NCBI GenBank assembly: GCA_032433595.1
Contig: JASWJB010000213.1
Span: forward strand, 1-64,000
DNA from: Conoideocrella luteorostrata
Taxonomy: Eukaryota > Ascomycota > Sordariomycetes > Hypocreales > Clavicipitaceae
Direction of reading: 5' to 3'
Length of the DNA: 64,000 nucleotides
Shown: positions 26,525 through 38,102 of the stretch, piece after piece
How positions within the stretch are numbered: position 1 is the stretch's first letter
How the letters are laid out: each line of letters opens with the position of its first letter
Position numbers and translations under genes: made by a program
The notes under the pieces: generated by a model
What the model was told of the DNA's origin: nothing
The model's input: only the letters and a program-made list of their open reading frames with translations
Databases searched by the model: none

Positions 26525-27759
26525 ATATTGGATCGGAAGGAGAGAAAGATGTGTTCACAGGAGCGATTGCGCACAAAAAAAAAAAAAAGGATCTAGGGGC
26601 ATGGATACATCGCGTGGAAGATTGATATACGCCGTAAAATGGGGCACATATAAATACCGAGAGAGAAGCATGATTATGGAGTTGACTGCGGTGCTTCTAC
26701 TGCCGATTCTAATGGATCTCCGGATCTGGGGGCCCGGCAATGGTCCTAATTCTGCAATCTCACGGAATGTCAATATGACGATAGAGGGTATGGTAGGTTA
26801 AACCGAGAAATCGAGTTTCAGCGAATCTGCCATCTCGGCTTGTGCTACGCTTCCACAGGGTATTTCGGCCCAAGCTTCACAAGTAGGCAGGCAGTCAAGT
26901 GTATTTGCATACATGTAGGCCAGCGTGGCGTATCAATGACAGCCTCACCGAGAAAACCACGACAGTCTAGCCTCTAGATATCCTGTTCCTTGAAGGGAGA
27001 ACCATGGGATGCCTGATCTAGTGTCCGCGTATGACGGGCAGCACCTCGATACAGTGAATATGCCCTCCTCTACGAGGGACTCGTCACGCCGAACAAGCCC
27101 CCAGCTGGCGCAGAGATAATAGAGCAGCTTTGGTGTCTAGATTACAGCTGCTGTATGAACCATTCGGAATCCTACCAGTACATAAAATATGCAGAAGAAA
27201 GGTCCAGCCCGATACTCAGTACTTCTTACGGAGTACTCCAAATGCCCTCGGAAAACGCCGGGTGCCAGCACGGCATCAGGCGGACCACAGACCACCACAG
27301 GCCGCGGACAGCGGACTACGGCGCCCCCCCGACGCTATGTATGGCCCGGTACCGGCACCGAGCACCGGAACAGAACCCGACAGCTTGTTAGTTAGTGAGT
27401 GCATGGATGGCTTTCATGTGCTCGCCTTGACGGATGCTCACTTGCTCGTGAAATTTTTGGGAAAGCCTTGAGTCAATTGCATCCGTTCACACATAACAGG
27501 TTCCATCGACGGGCCCTCGAGACGAGCGCACATACTTTCTGGGATGCCTATTGGAGGGCTTGGTTGGATGAGGAAATAGTTGGCCGCGGGCGGATGCGCA
27601 TTGGGAGCCAAGCAGAACTACAACACAGCCTGCATACGGGAAGGAGCATTTACATATCACCACACGATCCCGAGGAAAGAAGCCATTGGTGTGGGTGACA
27701 CATTGGGCGACACATCCGGATCCCTAACTGGGATTTAACAGCCGCGGGCGGTCGGCGCC
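26525..27759. other. 1.2-kb intergenic region
   Basis: It holds the 3' side of PRMT5 and the promoter side of the aminotransferase gene. One partial palindrome (TACGGAGTACTCC) lies at 27227-27239 and a GTTAGTTAGT tract near 27387-27396. Short overlapping ORFs have no support. Confidence 0.6.
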
Positions 27760-29431
27760 ATGCGGTTCGCACTATTCACCAGAGGCAGTGGCAGTGGTGG
27801 TGCAGCCGGGCGAGCTTCCATCGGGTCTTGTCGACATGCTGTGCCCCGCCAAACCCTCTATTATCCCTCCATTGCTTCTTCGTCAAGCTCCAGTGCGCTG
27901 TTCGGTCCGAGGGCCAGTTCTATTTCTTTACATCAACATCCTCGACGGCTTTTGCAGACATTCTCCAGGCGAGAATACCAATACCAATCAAACTCCAAAC
28001 CGAGCATACTCAATCGACAGAACTCTGCCAACATGTCTTCCCAGGCTGCTCACCCTACCCTACTTATTCCCGGACCTATCGAGTTCGATGATGCCGTCCT
28101 CCAGTCTATGGCTCACTACAGGTACGTCACTCCACATCCGGAAGTCGACCCAAATCCCGATGGGCCCGACCAATATCCAACGACATAGCTAACGGCTTTT
28201 TTGTTTGTTTGCACTTGCTAGTGAGAGCCATGTTGGACCTGGCTTTGTCTCGACCTTTGGTGACACTCTGTCTATGCTGCGCAAGCTGTTCCAGACTACC
28301 AACCCAGCTTCGCAGCCTTTCGTCATCAACGGCTCCGGCACTTTGGGCTGGGACATGGTCGCCGTGAACCTAGTTGAGCCTGGCGAGAATGCTCTTGTCC
28401 TGAGCACCGGCTACTTCGGAGATGGATTTGCCGACTGCCTTACTGCATACGGCGCCAATGTCACCACGATTACTGGAGCTGTGGGTAGTCGACCACAGCC
28501 TGATGAGATTGAGAAGGCCCTGAAAGAGAAGAAATACAAGATCGTTACCGCCACGCATGTCGACACCTCTACTGGAGTTTTGTTCGATCTTAAGACCCTG
28601 ACCGACGTTGTCAAGCGGGTGTCTCCTGAGACTTTAATCATTGCCGACGGTGTGTGCAGCGTTGCCTGTGAGGAGATTGCCTTTGATGAATGGGGCCTGG
28701 ATGGCGTTGTCACTGCCGGACAAAAGGCCATTGGTTGCCCTACTGGCTTGTCAATTTCCATGTTCAGCGGCCGTGCAATTGACACCGTGAAGAACCGGAA
28801 GACGGAGCCTGCTACTTATTTTGCTTCCATGAAGCGATGGATCCCTAGTGAGAGACTCTCCTTCCGGGAGGTTGTTGACGTGGTGAACATGCTTTGCTAA
28901 CATTGAGTGACAGTCATGCAAAATTACGAGGCTAAGAAGCCGTCATACTTCTCTACTCCATCACCCCAGCTTGTCCACGCCTTGAACACCGCGGTCAGCC
29001 AAATTTTGGCCCGTCCCCTGTCGGAGCGCTTCCAGAGACATATCGAGGTATCTGACAAGGTTAAAAAGGCCGTCGCCGATCTCGGTCTCAAGGTCGTCGC
29101 TGGCAAACCTGAGGATCAGGCCCATGCCATGACCGCCATTTACCTGCCAGACAGTGTCAGCATTCCCGACGTTCTGCCCAAGCTACTAAACAAGGGCATC
29201 ATCTTTGCCGGAGGGCTGCACAAGGAGATTGGCAGCAAATACGTTCGATTCGGACACATGGGACCATCAGCTGTAAGTCAATGTCTTCCGGTACTGGATA
29301 CCACGACTATACACTTTTGTCGATGCGTTGCTAACATGATCCTGCCGTAGATGGATCCGAAGCGGTCTGATATTGATAACGCTCTCCAGGCTCTGCGGGA
29401 TGCTTTGGCTGAGTGTGGTTATAAGCCATAG
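27760..29431 (+). CDS. AGX1: Alanine:glyoxylate aminotransferase (AGX1-like), two possible starts
   Basis: Four exons (27760-28121, 28222-28847, 28914-29272, 29351-29431; introns 100, 66 and 78 nt) encode 475 aa from the first ATG. A second in-frame ATG at 28033 (MSSQAAHPTLLIPGPIEF) gives 384 aa, the size of yeast Agx1. The 91-residue extension is rich in Arg and Ser with almost no acidic residues, as in a mitochondrial presequence. The fold-type I aminotransferase core is complete, with the PLP lysine in TAGQKAIGCPTG (K289 long form, K198 short form). The enzyme converts glyoxylate and alanine to glycine and pyruvate. The C-terminus (ECGYKP) is not a canonical PTS1. Junctions read HYR/SESHVGPG (Ser split), WIP/IMQNYE and PSA/MDPKRS, all in frame. 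A serine:pyruvate aminotransferase activity is also possible in this family. Confidence 0.9.
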
Positions 29432-30973
29432 CAGATGAAGGTGAATAATACGTGCTGAAGAGACAATGACTCTCATTTCGAGGATCTGGGTTAAAATGGA
29501 ACGAGGAGGTTTGGGATCAGGCCGGGCTTTCGTCAAGAGCAAATAATTTGAGCGAGTATATACATGTCAATATAAAAGAGTTGGACACAGGAAGACGCTA
29601 TGATCATGCACTGTAGTATGTGGTTGTGCTGCAGTGCTTCCATTTCGCGGGGAAGTGTCGGAATCTTTTCATCCCAGCGACTAGGTGAAACCTTGTCTGC
29701 CCGGTGTTCAGACGTGTCCCTGCCAGTGCAGGGGTGGTCGGCTTGGAGCGCTCGCAGTTTTCAAGACGACTTTTCCCGACAAAGGTTAGGAAATTGTCCG
29801 AAAGCCTGTCATGTCGCGCATAAGTCTGGAGATTTCGTTTGAGAGACGAGCGAATAGACGCCGATATCACATCGCGTGATGTGATGACTTTTGCGGGAGG
29901 GCAGGAGCAGTTTAATTAACGGACCCAAAATTTGCGGCGGCACTTGTAAAGAGTACTTCCAGGAACAGCGTCATAGGCAGCAACTTGCCGATTTCAAAGC
30001 TGTCTCTCTGCCCCACATTAGTATTGGACAGCACAGCTATGGAAGTACCAGATACTACATGGCTGCAGCGGCAAGCTGGCGGCAGTCTAACCACGCCTGT
30101 CGCCAACCTGTCCCAATGAAAACGCCACACAACGACATCTCGGTGCGTTGGCAGCACACGATCTGATCCCGGAGGGGTTTGAGGAGGACCACTGAGGAGA
30201 GAGATCGAGATGATGCAGAGGCTTTGGCGGGGCGTACTTTTCCTATCATGTAGAATGGTGATTGACTTGCCGTTGAAGAGGCATGTAGCATGGCTGGGAT
30301 CACAGCCGTGTCTACCATTTCACGTTGCACAGTCATAAGGTATGTTTGAGAAAGTCAAAGGCAATATGGAGTACTCCGTAGACATTGACGCCTTGGTCAC
30401 GCTTTGAAATCAACAATTATCAATCATCAAATTCCCCCACATTGCGTTAAGCAAAGCTGAATACCGTCAGGCCAGGTCGGGTCAGGTCTGGTCCGCCCGC
30501 CCGCCGCATCCACAGCCGCGCACTTATTGACGGACTATAGTAAATACAGTAGTACTTACTTAGGCAGCGGCTCCGCTGGCTGTTGGTCTCAGGTAGGTAG
30601 GTGCTCGGTGCCAGCCCCGACACTCACTGACAACTGTTCGGGTCTGGTCTTTTTCTTTTCACCGTCGCTTGTCCGCCCGCCGCCACTACGACAACACGAC
30701 GACGACGAGCACCAACACTCCGTACTCAATATTGAGCAGCTTCTCCTTCCTCACCATTCCTCCTCCTCCTCCATACACGAATTTTCTTATTTCTCCTCCC
30801 AACCTCCCCCTGCACCCCCGTCCAAAGGCTTTTTTTTTTCGTGCTTTGACACGTCGCACATCCCTCATTTTGTGTGCTGCGTCAGCTTTCGCATTTGTTG
30901 ATAGACCTCTCGAGGTATCTCCCCCGCCCTTGATTTCGTTTCCCCTCGTTGCTAGCCTCGTCTCGCTCAGGCC
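29432..30973. other. 1.5-kb intergenic region and CRM1 leader
   Basis: No gene is supportable. The last 400 bp (about 30,560-30,973) are pyrimidine-rich with TCC/CTC runs, typical of a highly expressed fungal promoter and 5' UTR. A partial palindrome (GGAGTACTCCGTA) is at 30368-30380. Confidence 0.6.
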
Positions 30974-33900
30974 ATGGCTGTCACCATCGAAGAGCTCGAC
31001 ACCACGGTCCGCACCTTCTATGAAGGTCGCGGGGAGCAGGTACGTTTCTTTCACCTTGGATAAAACTCGGTGCCATATTCAAATTGCTCTTTTTGGCCGG
31101 AATACGCTGACTTGTCTTGGTTTGTTTGCGTCGTCTAGCAAAAAGCCGCCCAAGCCGCACTGAACCAGGTAAATATGCCCTCGCGCGCCTACCGAGCAAC
31201 CCGATATTGGGCGATTAGATGCGGGGGAAATATCCACGACCAATAAAAGAGCCTTTATTGCGTTATCGAACGTTGTCGACTGACTTGGAGCAAATAGTTC
31301 AAAGAAGATCCTGATGCTTGGCTTATGGTAGACAAGATCCTCTCCAGCGCACAGTACCCTCAAACAAAGTGTATGCAGATATGAGCCCTCCAACCACTCA
31401 TATGGTCGATTTTTTCCTTCTTCATTCCTCTGCATCCCTCTTTTGGGCTGAATTATCACTTGTGCAGGAAGCTGACAGTTGTGCTCCAGACTTGGGTTTG
31501 CAGGTTCTTGACAATGTCATCACGACGAGATGGAAGGTGTTGCCTCGCGACCAGTGTCAAGGTTCGTTCACTCTTGCGTCTGCTGCACTGTGGCTGCGTT
31601 GTCGTGCATTTTGCGACTAACCTCATCCACCAGGTATTCGAAACTTCATTGTGCAGTTTATCATCCAGTGCTCGAGCTCCGAAGAATCTCTAAAACAGAA
31701 CAAAACCCTTCTCAACAAGCTGAATCTCGTGCTCATCTCCGTACTCAAGCAAGAATGGCCTCACAACTGGCCTACCTTTATAAACGAGATCATCTCCTCC
31801 TGTCACGCGAACCTCTCCATTTGCGAAAACAACATGATTATCCTGCGATTGCTGTCAGAAGAAGTTTTCGACTACTCCGCGGAGCAGATGACGTCAACCA
31901 AGACGAGAAATCTCAAGCAGACCATGTGCGCCGAGTTCTCCCAGATCTTCCAGCTCTGTCAAGAAGTCCTCACCACTGCCGACCAACCCAGCTTGGTTCA
32001 CGCCACTCTCGAAACGCTCTTGCGGTTCTGCAATTGGATTCCGCTGGGCTACATTTTTGAGACAAACCTTATCGATACTCTGCGCACCCGCTTCTTGTCC
32101 GTTCCGGAATTCCGAAACATTACTCTTCAGTGCCTGACGGAAATTGGTGGCCTTCAGACCGGCGGAGCTGGCCAGTCCAACTCGTATGACGAACAACTTG
32201 TCAAGATGTTCACCGAGGTGCTGACTACCATTGCGGATATTATCCCCGTCACGTTGGACTTGAAGACGACCTACCCTTCGAGCAATTCTAAAGATCAGGA
32301 ATTTGTTCAGAATTTAGCGCTTTTCCTCTGCAATTTTTTTGGAACGCATCTGAACGTAAGTTCTGGACATGATACCTGTTATCAATATGCTTTGTTGTTG
32401 TTGTAAACATCAGGTCTGACCACTGATACATAGCTTATTGAAAATCTCCCGAACCGAGACTACCTCATGCACGGACATTACTACCTGATCAGGATATCGC
32501 AAATCGACGACCGCGAGATTTTCAAGATTTGCTTGGACTACTGGTTGAAGCTGGTGCAGGAATTGTACGAAGAGATGCAACAACTGCCCATCACCGATCT
32601 CAATCCACTCATGGCCGTCGGAGGCATGTCTGGCAGTGGCGCCCCGAACCCAACGCTGTTGATGAACTACCCACTCCGAAAACACAAATACAACGAGGTC
32701 CTATCAAACCTGCGAGTTGTCATGATTGAAAGAATGGTACGACCAGAAGAGGTCCTTATTGTTGAGAACGATGAGGGCGAAATCGTTCGAGAATTCGTCA
32801 AAGAGAGCGACACTGTCCAATTGTATAAGACCATCAGAGAATGCCTAGTTTACCTCACCCACTTGGATGTGGTGGACACGGAGCACATCATGACCGAAAA
32901 ACTGGCTCGTCAGGTTGACGGTACAGAGTGGTCGTGGCATAACTGCAACGTCTTGTGTTGGGCAATTGGATCCATTTCCTTGGCTATGAATGAAGAAACA
33001 GAGAAGAGGTTCCTTGTCACAGTTATTAAGGACCTTCTGGGCCTTACTGAAATGAAGCGCGGCAAAGATAACAAGGCCGTTGTGGCCAGCAACATTATGT
33101 ACATTGTCGGTCAATACCCTCGGTTCCTGAAGGCACATTGGAAATTTCTTAAGACAGTGGTCAACAAGCTGTTTGAGTTTATGCACGAGTCTCACGAAGG
33201 TAAGCAATTTCCCTGCCATTTCTTTTCAGCTATGCCTGCGCAGGAGCCAACAATACTAATCCGTTACAGGCGTGCAAGATATGGCATGTGATACCTTCAT
33301 CAAGATTGCTAGACAATGTCGTCGACATTTTGTCGCGCTTCAGCCTAGCGAGCAGGAGCCCTTTATCGAAGAGATAGTAAGAAACATGGGCAAAATTACG
33401 TGTGATCTCACTCCCCAGCAGGTTCATACGTTTTACGAGGCTTGCGGTTACATGGTTGCCGCACAAGGCAATAAGCATCAACAAGAGCGCCTCTTGGGTG
33501 ATTTGATGAACATCCCCAACGCCGCTTGGGATGAGATCATCAAGCAGGCTACTGTCACCCCTGCCATTCTGCAAGACGCTGAGACAATCAAGGTTATCGG
33601 CAATATCATGAAAACCAATGTATCGGCCTGTTCCTCCATTGGCCCCTATTTCTACCCACAGATCGGCAAAATCTATCACGACATGTTGGAAATGTACCGT
33701 GCCACTAGCGGCTTGATTTCCGAGGCTGTGGCTCGAGATGGTAAGATCTTTCGCATAACGTATCCAAAAACTCTACTGGCAGCTAACAGATAACCAAAGG
33801 AGAACTGGCTACTAAGATGCCCAAGGTCCGCGGTCTCCGGACAATCAAGAAGGAAATTTTGAAGCTCATCGAGACCTATGTTGAGAAGGCTGAAGATTTG

Positions 33901-34899
33901 CAGTCTGTCCGAGCCCAGATGGTTCCCCCGTTGCTTGACTGCGTGCTTGTTGATTACAACCGCAACGTCCCTGGAGCTCGAGATGCTGAAGTATTGAAGG
34001 CTATGTCTACTATCATTACTAAGCTGTCAGCCTTGATGGAGGACCAGGTTCCAACCATTATGGAGAATGTCTTCGAATGCACACTGGAGATGATCAACAA
34101 GGACTTTTCAGAATTCCCAGAACATCGAGTCGAGTTTTTCAACCTCCTTCGTGCTATCAACCTGCACTGCTTCCCTGCCCTGCTGAAGCTGGATAACAAC
34201 CAGTTCAAGTTTGTGATTGACTCATGCTCATGGGCGTTCAAGCATGATAACCGCGATGTTGAAGCTGCTGGCTTGAACATGTGTCTTGAGCTGATTAACA
34301 ACATTGCAGAGAAGACGGACGTTGCTACAGCCAACGCCTTCTTCCAACGCTTCTTCATGACGATTCTGCAGGATGTTCTGTTTGTCGTCACCGACAGCGA
34401 TCATAAAGCCGGGTTTAAGACCCAGTCTATGTTACTCATGAAACTCTTCTACTACATCCACCCCGCAGATGGAACCCAGCCCAAGATTCAAGGACCCATT
34501 TACACCCCCGAGCAAGCACAGGCTGGAACGGAGAACAAGGAGTATCTGGGTAACTCCGTCGCCACGTTGTTGCGCAATGCCTTCCCTAATCTACAGGCGT
34601 ATGTCCCTGCCCCCTGATTTTGATATGCTACATTTGATCTGACCACTAACCCTCTCGGCAGTGCACAGGTAACAGTCTTTGTGGAAGGCCTTTTGTCGCT
34701 CAACACTCAATACGACAAGTTCCGTCTCAACATGAGAGACTTCCTTATTTCTCTGAAAGAGTTTGCTGGCGACAATGCCGAGCTTTATGTTGTGGAGAAG
34801 GAGCAGCAAGAACGCGACGCCAAGGCTGCAGATATGGAGAGACGACAAAAGGTCGGCGGTCTGCTGAAGCCTTCTGAGTTGGAAGATGAAGAGCTCTGA
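30974..34899 (+). CDS. CRM1: Exportin-1 (CRM1/Xpo1), nuclear export receptor
   Basis: Nine exons encode 1078 aa: 30974-31039, 31139-31168, 31298-31370, 31490-31561, 31634-32355, 32434-33199, 33270-33740, 33800-34598 and 34662-34899. Exon 2 is a 30-nt micro-exon ([10 protein letters not shown]). The size matches yeast Crm1 (1084 aa). The HEAT-repeat superhelix binds leucine-rich nuclear export signals together with Ran-GTP and carries proteins, ribosomal subunits and some RNAs out of the nucleus. Highly conserved blocks such as [20 protein letters not shown] and [12 protein letters not shown] are intact. At the NES-groove position that is Cys528 in human, this protein has Thr526 ([12 protein letters not shown]), as in S. 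cerevisiae and Aspergillus nidulans, predicting leptomycin B insensitivity. The C-terminus ends SELEDEEL, usual for fungal exportin-1. Splice junctions restore family sequence at every joint. Confidence 0.96.
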
Positions 34900-35884
34900 C
34901 TGAACGAAGAGCTGAGAACCGAGTTTGCGCCAACCAAGGAAGCGGGAGAGTCGGCCATCCCAGACAGAGACAAGCCCCCCACGACGGAGAACGGGGATGG
35001 CTGGGAGTTTTACGGCTTGTAACCCCTCGTCTATTGATGGGGAGACACAGTGACGCCATCTACCTTATTCCCCAAGAGGGGGTTGTGCCCATTGATTCCT
35101 TTACCGTATTGATACCAAATTTAGATGTGTCATGAGGCGACGGGGACGCATTTGAGAGTCGCGTCGTCTATTAACGACGCAACAAAAATTATGAAGAGGT
35201 TTCTATTTTTATTTTCTTTCCAAGGAAAAAAACTAAAAACAAAAAAAAACAAGCTGGGAAACTCCGCCATTGTGCCAGGCAACAAGAACAAAATCACCCG
35301 CAAAAGGAGGTGTATCGGAGACACGTGGAGTTGGCCCAGACTGGAAAACAAGCAGCTCGGGGCGAATGGTGAGTTATTATGACGGTGTCGCGTGGCGATG
35401 AGGGAAAAGTATGTGCGATGAATCCGGGCTGGGAGACAGGGTATGATGCTCGATTTATTTGTAAAGATTGATCCATGGCCGGTACATGATAGATGAAAGA
35501 TTACTCTCTAGGATTCCTCTCGGTAGACTAGTTTTCTTAAGAAAAAAGTTTAAAGTATGAGTGGCGTCTGGATGTGAGCACGAGCACGAGCACGAGCACG
35601 AGTATAAGCGCGATGTGATGGAAGATGTAGCTTTAATATTTGATCTGTAGTCTCTGTTCTGCGCGTCAAGTACGGAATAGACTGTTTTCTATCTGCAGAC
35701 ATCAACAAGCTAGCACTTCTCCGTGCTCTCCGTGCCCTTTACTGAATTCCAGCTGCGTTGCTGGTCGTGTGTCAGACACCAGCATACGTGTGTAGTGGGT
35801 GTGTGTCTTGGGGTTGACAAAATAAATACACACGGAAGCCCCCCTTTTTCTAGCACCTCACTATAGTGTGTAACAAGCTGCCAT
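34900..35884. other. Convergent 3' region between CRM1 and the Zn2Cys6 gene
   Basis: Just under 1 kb with no gene. It contains A-rich tracts near 35225-35255 and a (GAGCAC) microsatellite at 35576-35602. The two flanking genes point towards each other, so this holds both 3' UTRs. Confidence 0.65.
35576..35602. repeat. (GAGCAC)4.5 microsatellite
   Basis: Four and a half perfect hexanucleotide units in the convergent intergenic region. Confidence 0.9.
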
Positions 35885-37447
35885 TTAACTCTCATCTCCA
35901 ACCGCTCGTAACGGCCAGGCCATGGCACTCTTCCAATAGGTCCCCAAATGCTGGGCAATGGCTCTGACCATAGAAACGCCGGCGGTATCAAAGATCCAGA
36001 AATCCCGAGAGTAATGCAGCAAGACGCCGTAATAGGCCAGAATGATGAGCGCCTCTGGCTGCAGGCGTCTCAGCACCTCAATGTAGTCTGTTCCGACCTT
36101 GACTGAGAACGCTGAGGCGGCGTGAGGTACGGCCGCTGCGGAAGGAAGGCTCCTGGACATGTCGAATGCCCATTGGAGGCTTTCAGCGGCCTTTTTGCAG
36201 GCTGCGACGGTGGCGGGACCGAGATCTGAGGATTGGAGGAGGGCGTAGAGGGGCTCACATTCGTGGCCGCGTATGTACTTGTCCACGCCGTTTATGCCTG
36301 GGCCGATGCGGGAGGTGATGGAGAGTAAGGGCTTGAGCTCGGAGGATTTGAGGTGCGAATATATTGGCTGGAGGATGGCGTGGACGCCGTGGTGGATGCG
36401 GAAACAGTCGACGAAGCGGTTGACGAAGATGTGAAATTGGGAGTAATGGAGGGTGCGGATAGTGTTGAGGGTGTCACCGAGATCGTGGAGGCTGAGGATA
36501 CCGGCGAAGAGGAACCGCGGGATGGAGGATTCATGGTCCTCCGGGGGAATGGTGGACGTAGCGGTTGTGAAGAGGGCGACGGCGCGGGTTTGGAGTTCCG
36601 TGGCGATGTGCTGGAGTGAGCGTGCCTGGGGGGACTGTGGAGGTTGGAGAGAAGCCTTGTGGAGGGCAGAAAGGGCGAGGACTTGGTCAATGAGGTAGGG
36701 TGCGTCATGGGCGCGGCGGATGGCGATGTCGACGATGGAGTGGTCTTGGACGGGGCCCACAAAGAATTTGTTTTCGGGGGATGTGGCGTGGTGGAGGAGA
36801 GCGAGGTGTTCGGCTGTGAATAGGTTGCCAGCTGGAGTTGTTTCCGGGAGGGGCGGGTTGAAAGGGGAATGGGTGCTTGGGGGAGTAGAGAATGCCTCTT
36901 CGAAGGAGGGGAGGGCTGATTGTACTTGCGGTTGTAGTTGTGGTTGAGGCTGTTGTTGTTGTTGTTGTTGTTGTTGATGATGATGATGGTGCTTTGGTGG
37001 GGGTGACATGAGAGGTGTCTCTCGTAATGGTGGTGTATAAACCGGCGTATCCCTCTCACTTGACGTCCAAGTCGTGCCAGCGGTTGCGGCTGTCGCGACA
37101 GGACTTATATACTCCTGAGCATGCTGCTGATGGTGATAACTTGGCGGTGAAGTAGATGGCGATGCGCTCCTCCTTTGTCGTGTCCTCATCATCCATGATG
37201 ACTGGTGAGCTCCCGTCTTTGCCCTTGGTACCGGAAACACACACGTCCGCTCAGCAATTGCGCAGTTCGCGCAGGCAGGCCGCTGCTCATCGCACCGAAT
37301 ATGGCGCCTCTTGCATTCCGCGCAGCCATTCCTGGATTTCCGATGCGATCTCCGCTGGGGTTTGGATTGGTGATGGTCTTGCTTCTGGTGCCGGTGCTGT
37401 TGCAGGGAGGTGGTGTCGGTGGTGTCGACTGCTGGCTTGTTGGACAT
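35885..37447 (-). CDS. Zn2Cys6 fungal transcription factor
   Basis: A single-exon ORF encodes 520 aa. The N-terminal binuclear zinc cluster has Cys42, 45, 52, 59, 62 and 69 (C-x2-C-x6-C-x6-C-x2-C-x6-C) in the context RKSRNGCAECKRRHIRCDEQ, a style shared with Upc2-like regulators. A low-complexity linker (His/Gln run at about 153-170, then Pro/Gln) follows, and the rest looks like the helical fungal regulatory domain (about 205-520: DIAIRRAHDAPYLIDQVLALSALH and so on). It should bind CGG-containing half sites in the nucleus. Targets are unknown: the neighbours are CRM1 and an RTA1-like gene, the latter being a membrane lipid-stress family, so a link is possible but only inferred. The Gln run is encoded by a TTG/CAA-type repeat and may vary in length between strains. 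Confidence 0.88.
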   Translation of the reverse strand: MSNKPAVDTTDTTSLQQHRHQKQDHHQSKPQRRSHRKSRNGCAECKRRHIRCDEQRPACANCAIAERTCVFPVPRAKTGAHQSSWMMRTRQRRSASPSTSPPSYHHQQHAQEYISPVATAATAGTTWTSSERDTPVYTPPLRETPLMSPPPKHHHHHQQQQQQQQQPQPQLQPQVQSALPSFEEAFSTPPSTHSPFNPPLPETTPAGNLFTAEHLALLHHATSPENKFFVGPVQDHSIVDIAIRRAHDAPYLIDQVLALSALHKASLQPPQSPQARSLQHIATELQTRAVALFTTATSTIPPEDHESSIPRFLFAGILSLHDLGDTLNTIRTLHYSQFHIFVNRFVDCFRIHHGVHAILQPIYSHLKSSELKPLLSITSRIGPGINGVDKYIRGHECEPLYALLQSSDLGPATVAACKKAAESLQWAFDMSRSLPSAAAVPHAASAFSVKVGTDYIEVLRRLQPEALIILAYYGVLLHYSRDFWIFDTAGVSMVRAIAQHLGTYWKSAMAWPLRAVGDES

Positions 37448-38102
37448 GGCTTCTTTCCTCCCTTTTGTTTAATCTTATCTTCCTTCCTTTCTTTTTCTTT
37501 TTCTTCTTCTTCTTCTTCTTTTTGATTTATTTACTTGTATTTCCGGAGGGAGAAGGACCGAAGGATGGAAGAGTGTTGGGTGAGATGAGATAAGGTAAGG
37601 TGAGGTGGCTTGTTTAGGGGTGATGATGACGACGACGGCAACGCTGCCATCGTTCTGGCTGTGAACGATGCCGTTTTGGGAAGGGATTCGTAAGATATGA
37701 TTTTGTGATGTTGTTGAAGGATGGACCTTTTGTGGATGTAGATGTAGATGTGGAATGGATGAGATTTGATATTCGATGTGGTGGTGCGTGGCTGCGCCTC
37801 ATGCTTAATAAGACTAGTCAGCGTGGACGATGTTGGCGACGATTAGGGTCCACCATGACCTCTGTACAGAATTCCGTCTATATGTTTCTATGCCTCACTA
37901 TAACTTGACCGTTTAGAATTATATCGCTTTCTAAACCCCAATTGAGCAGTTTTGCAGTTCACCCTCCCTATTTGGCAGTCTAGTCTCTCCCCACGCCCCC
38001 CCCCCCCCATATCATCTTCGTTTCGTGTACTTGATATCTATTATTTTTTTTTGGCAGTCCTTCCCTCTCAGCAATAGAAAATTCCGTCTAATTGCATCCC
38101 AT
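37448..38102. other. 655-bp intergenic region
   Basis: This is the promoter side of the Zn2Cys6 gene and the 3' side of the RTA1-like gene. It has a (TTC)n tract around 37490-37520 and a 13-nt C run at 37996-38008. No gene is seen. Confidence 0.65.

Noticed and set aside
36292..37059. 255-codon minus-strand ORF inside the Zn2Cys6 gene
   Set aside because: It is a Ser/Pro/His-rich shadow in another frame of a well-supported coding region.
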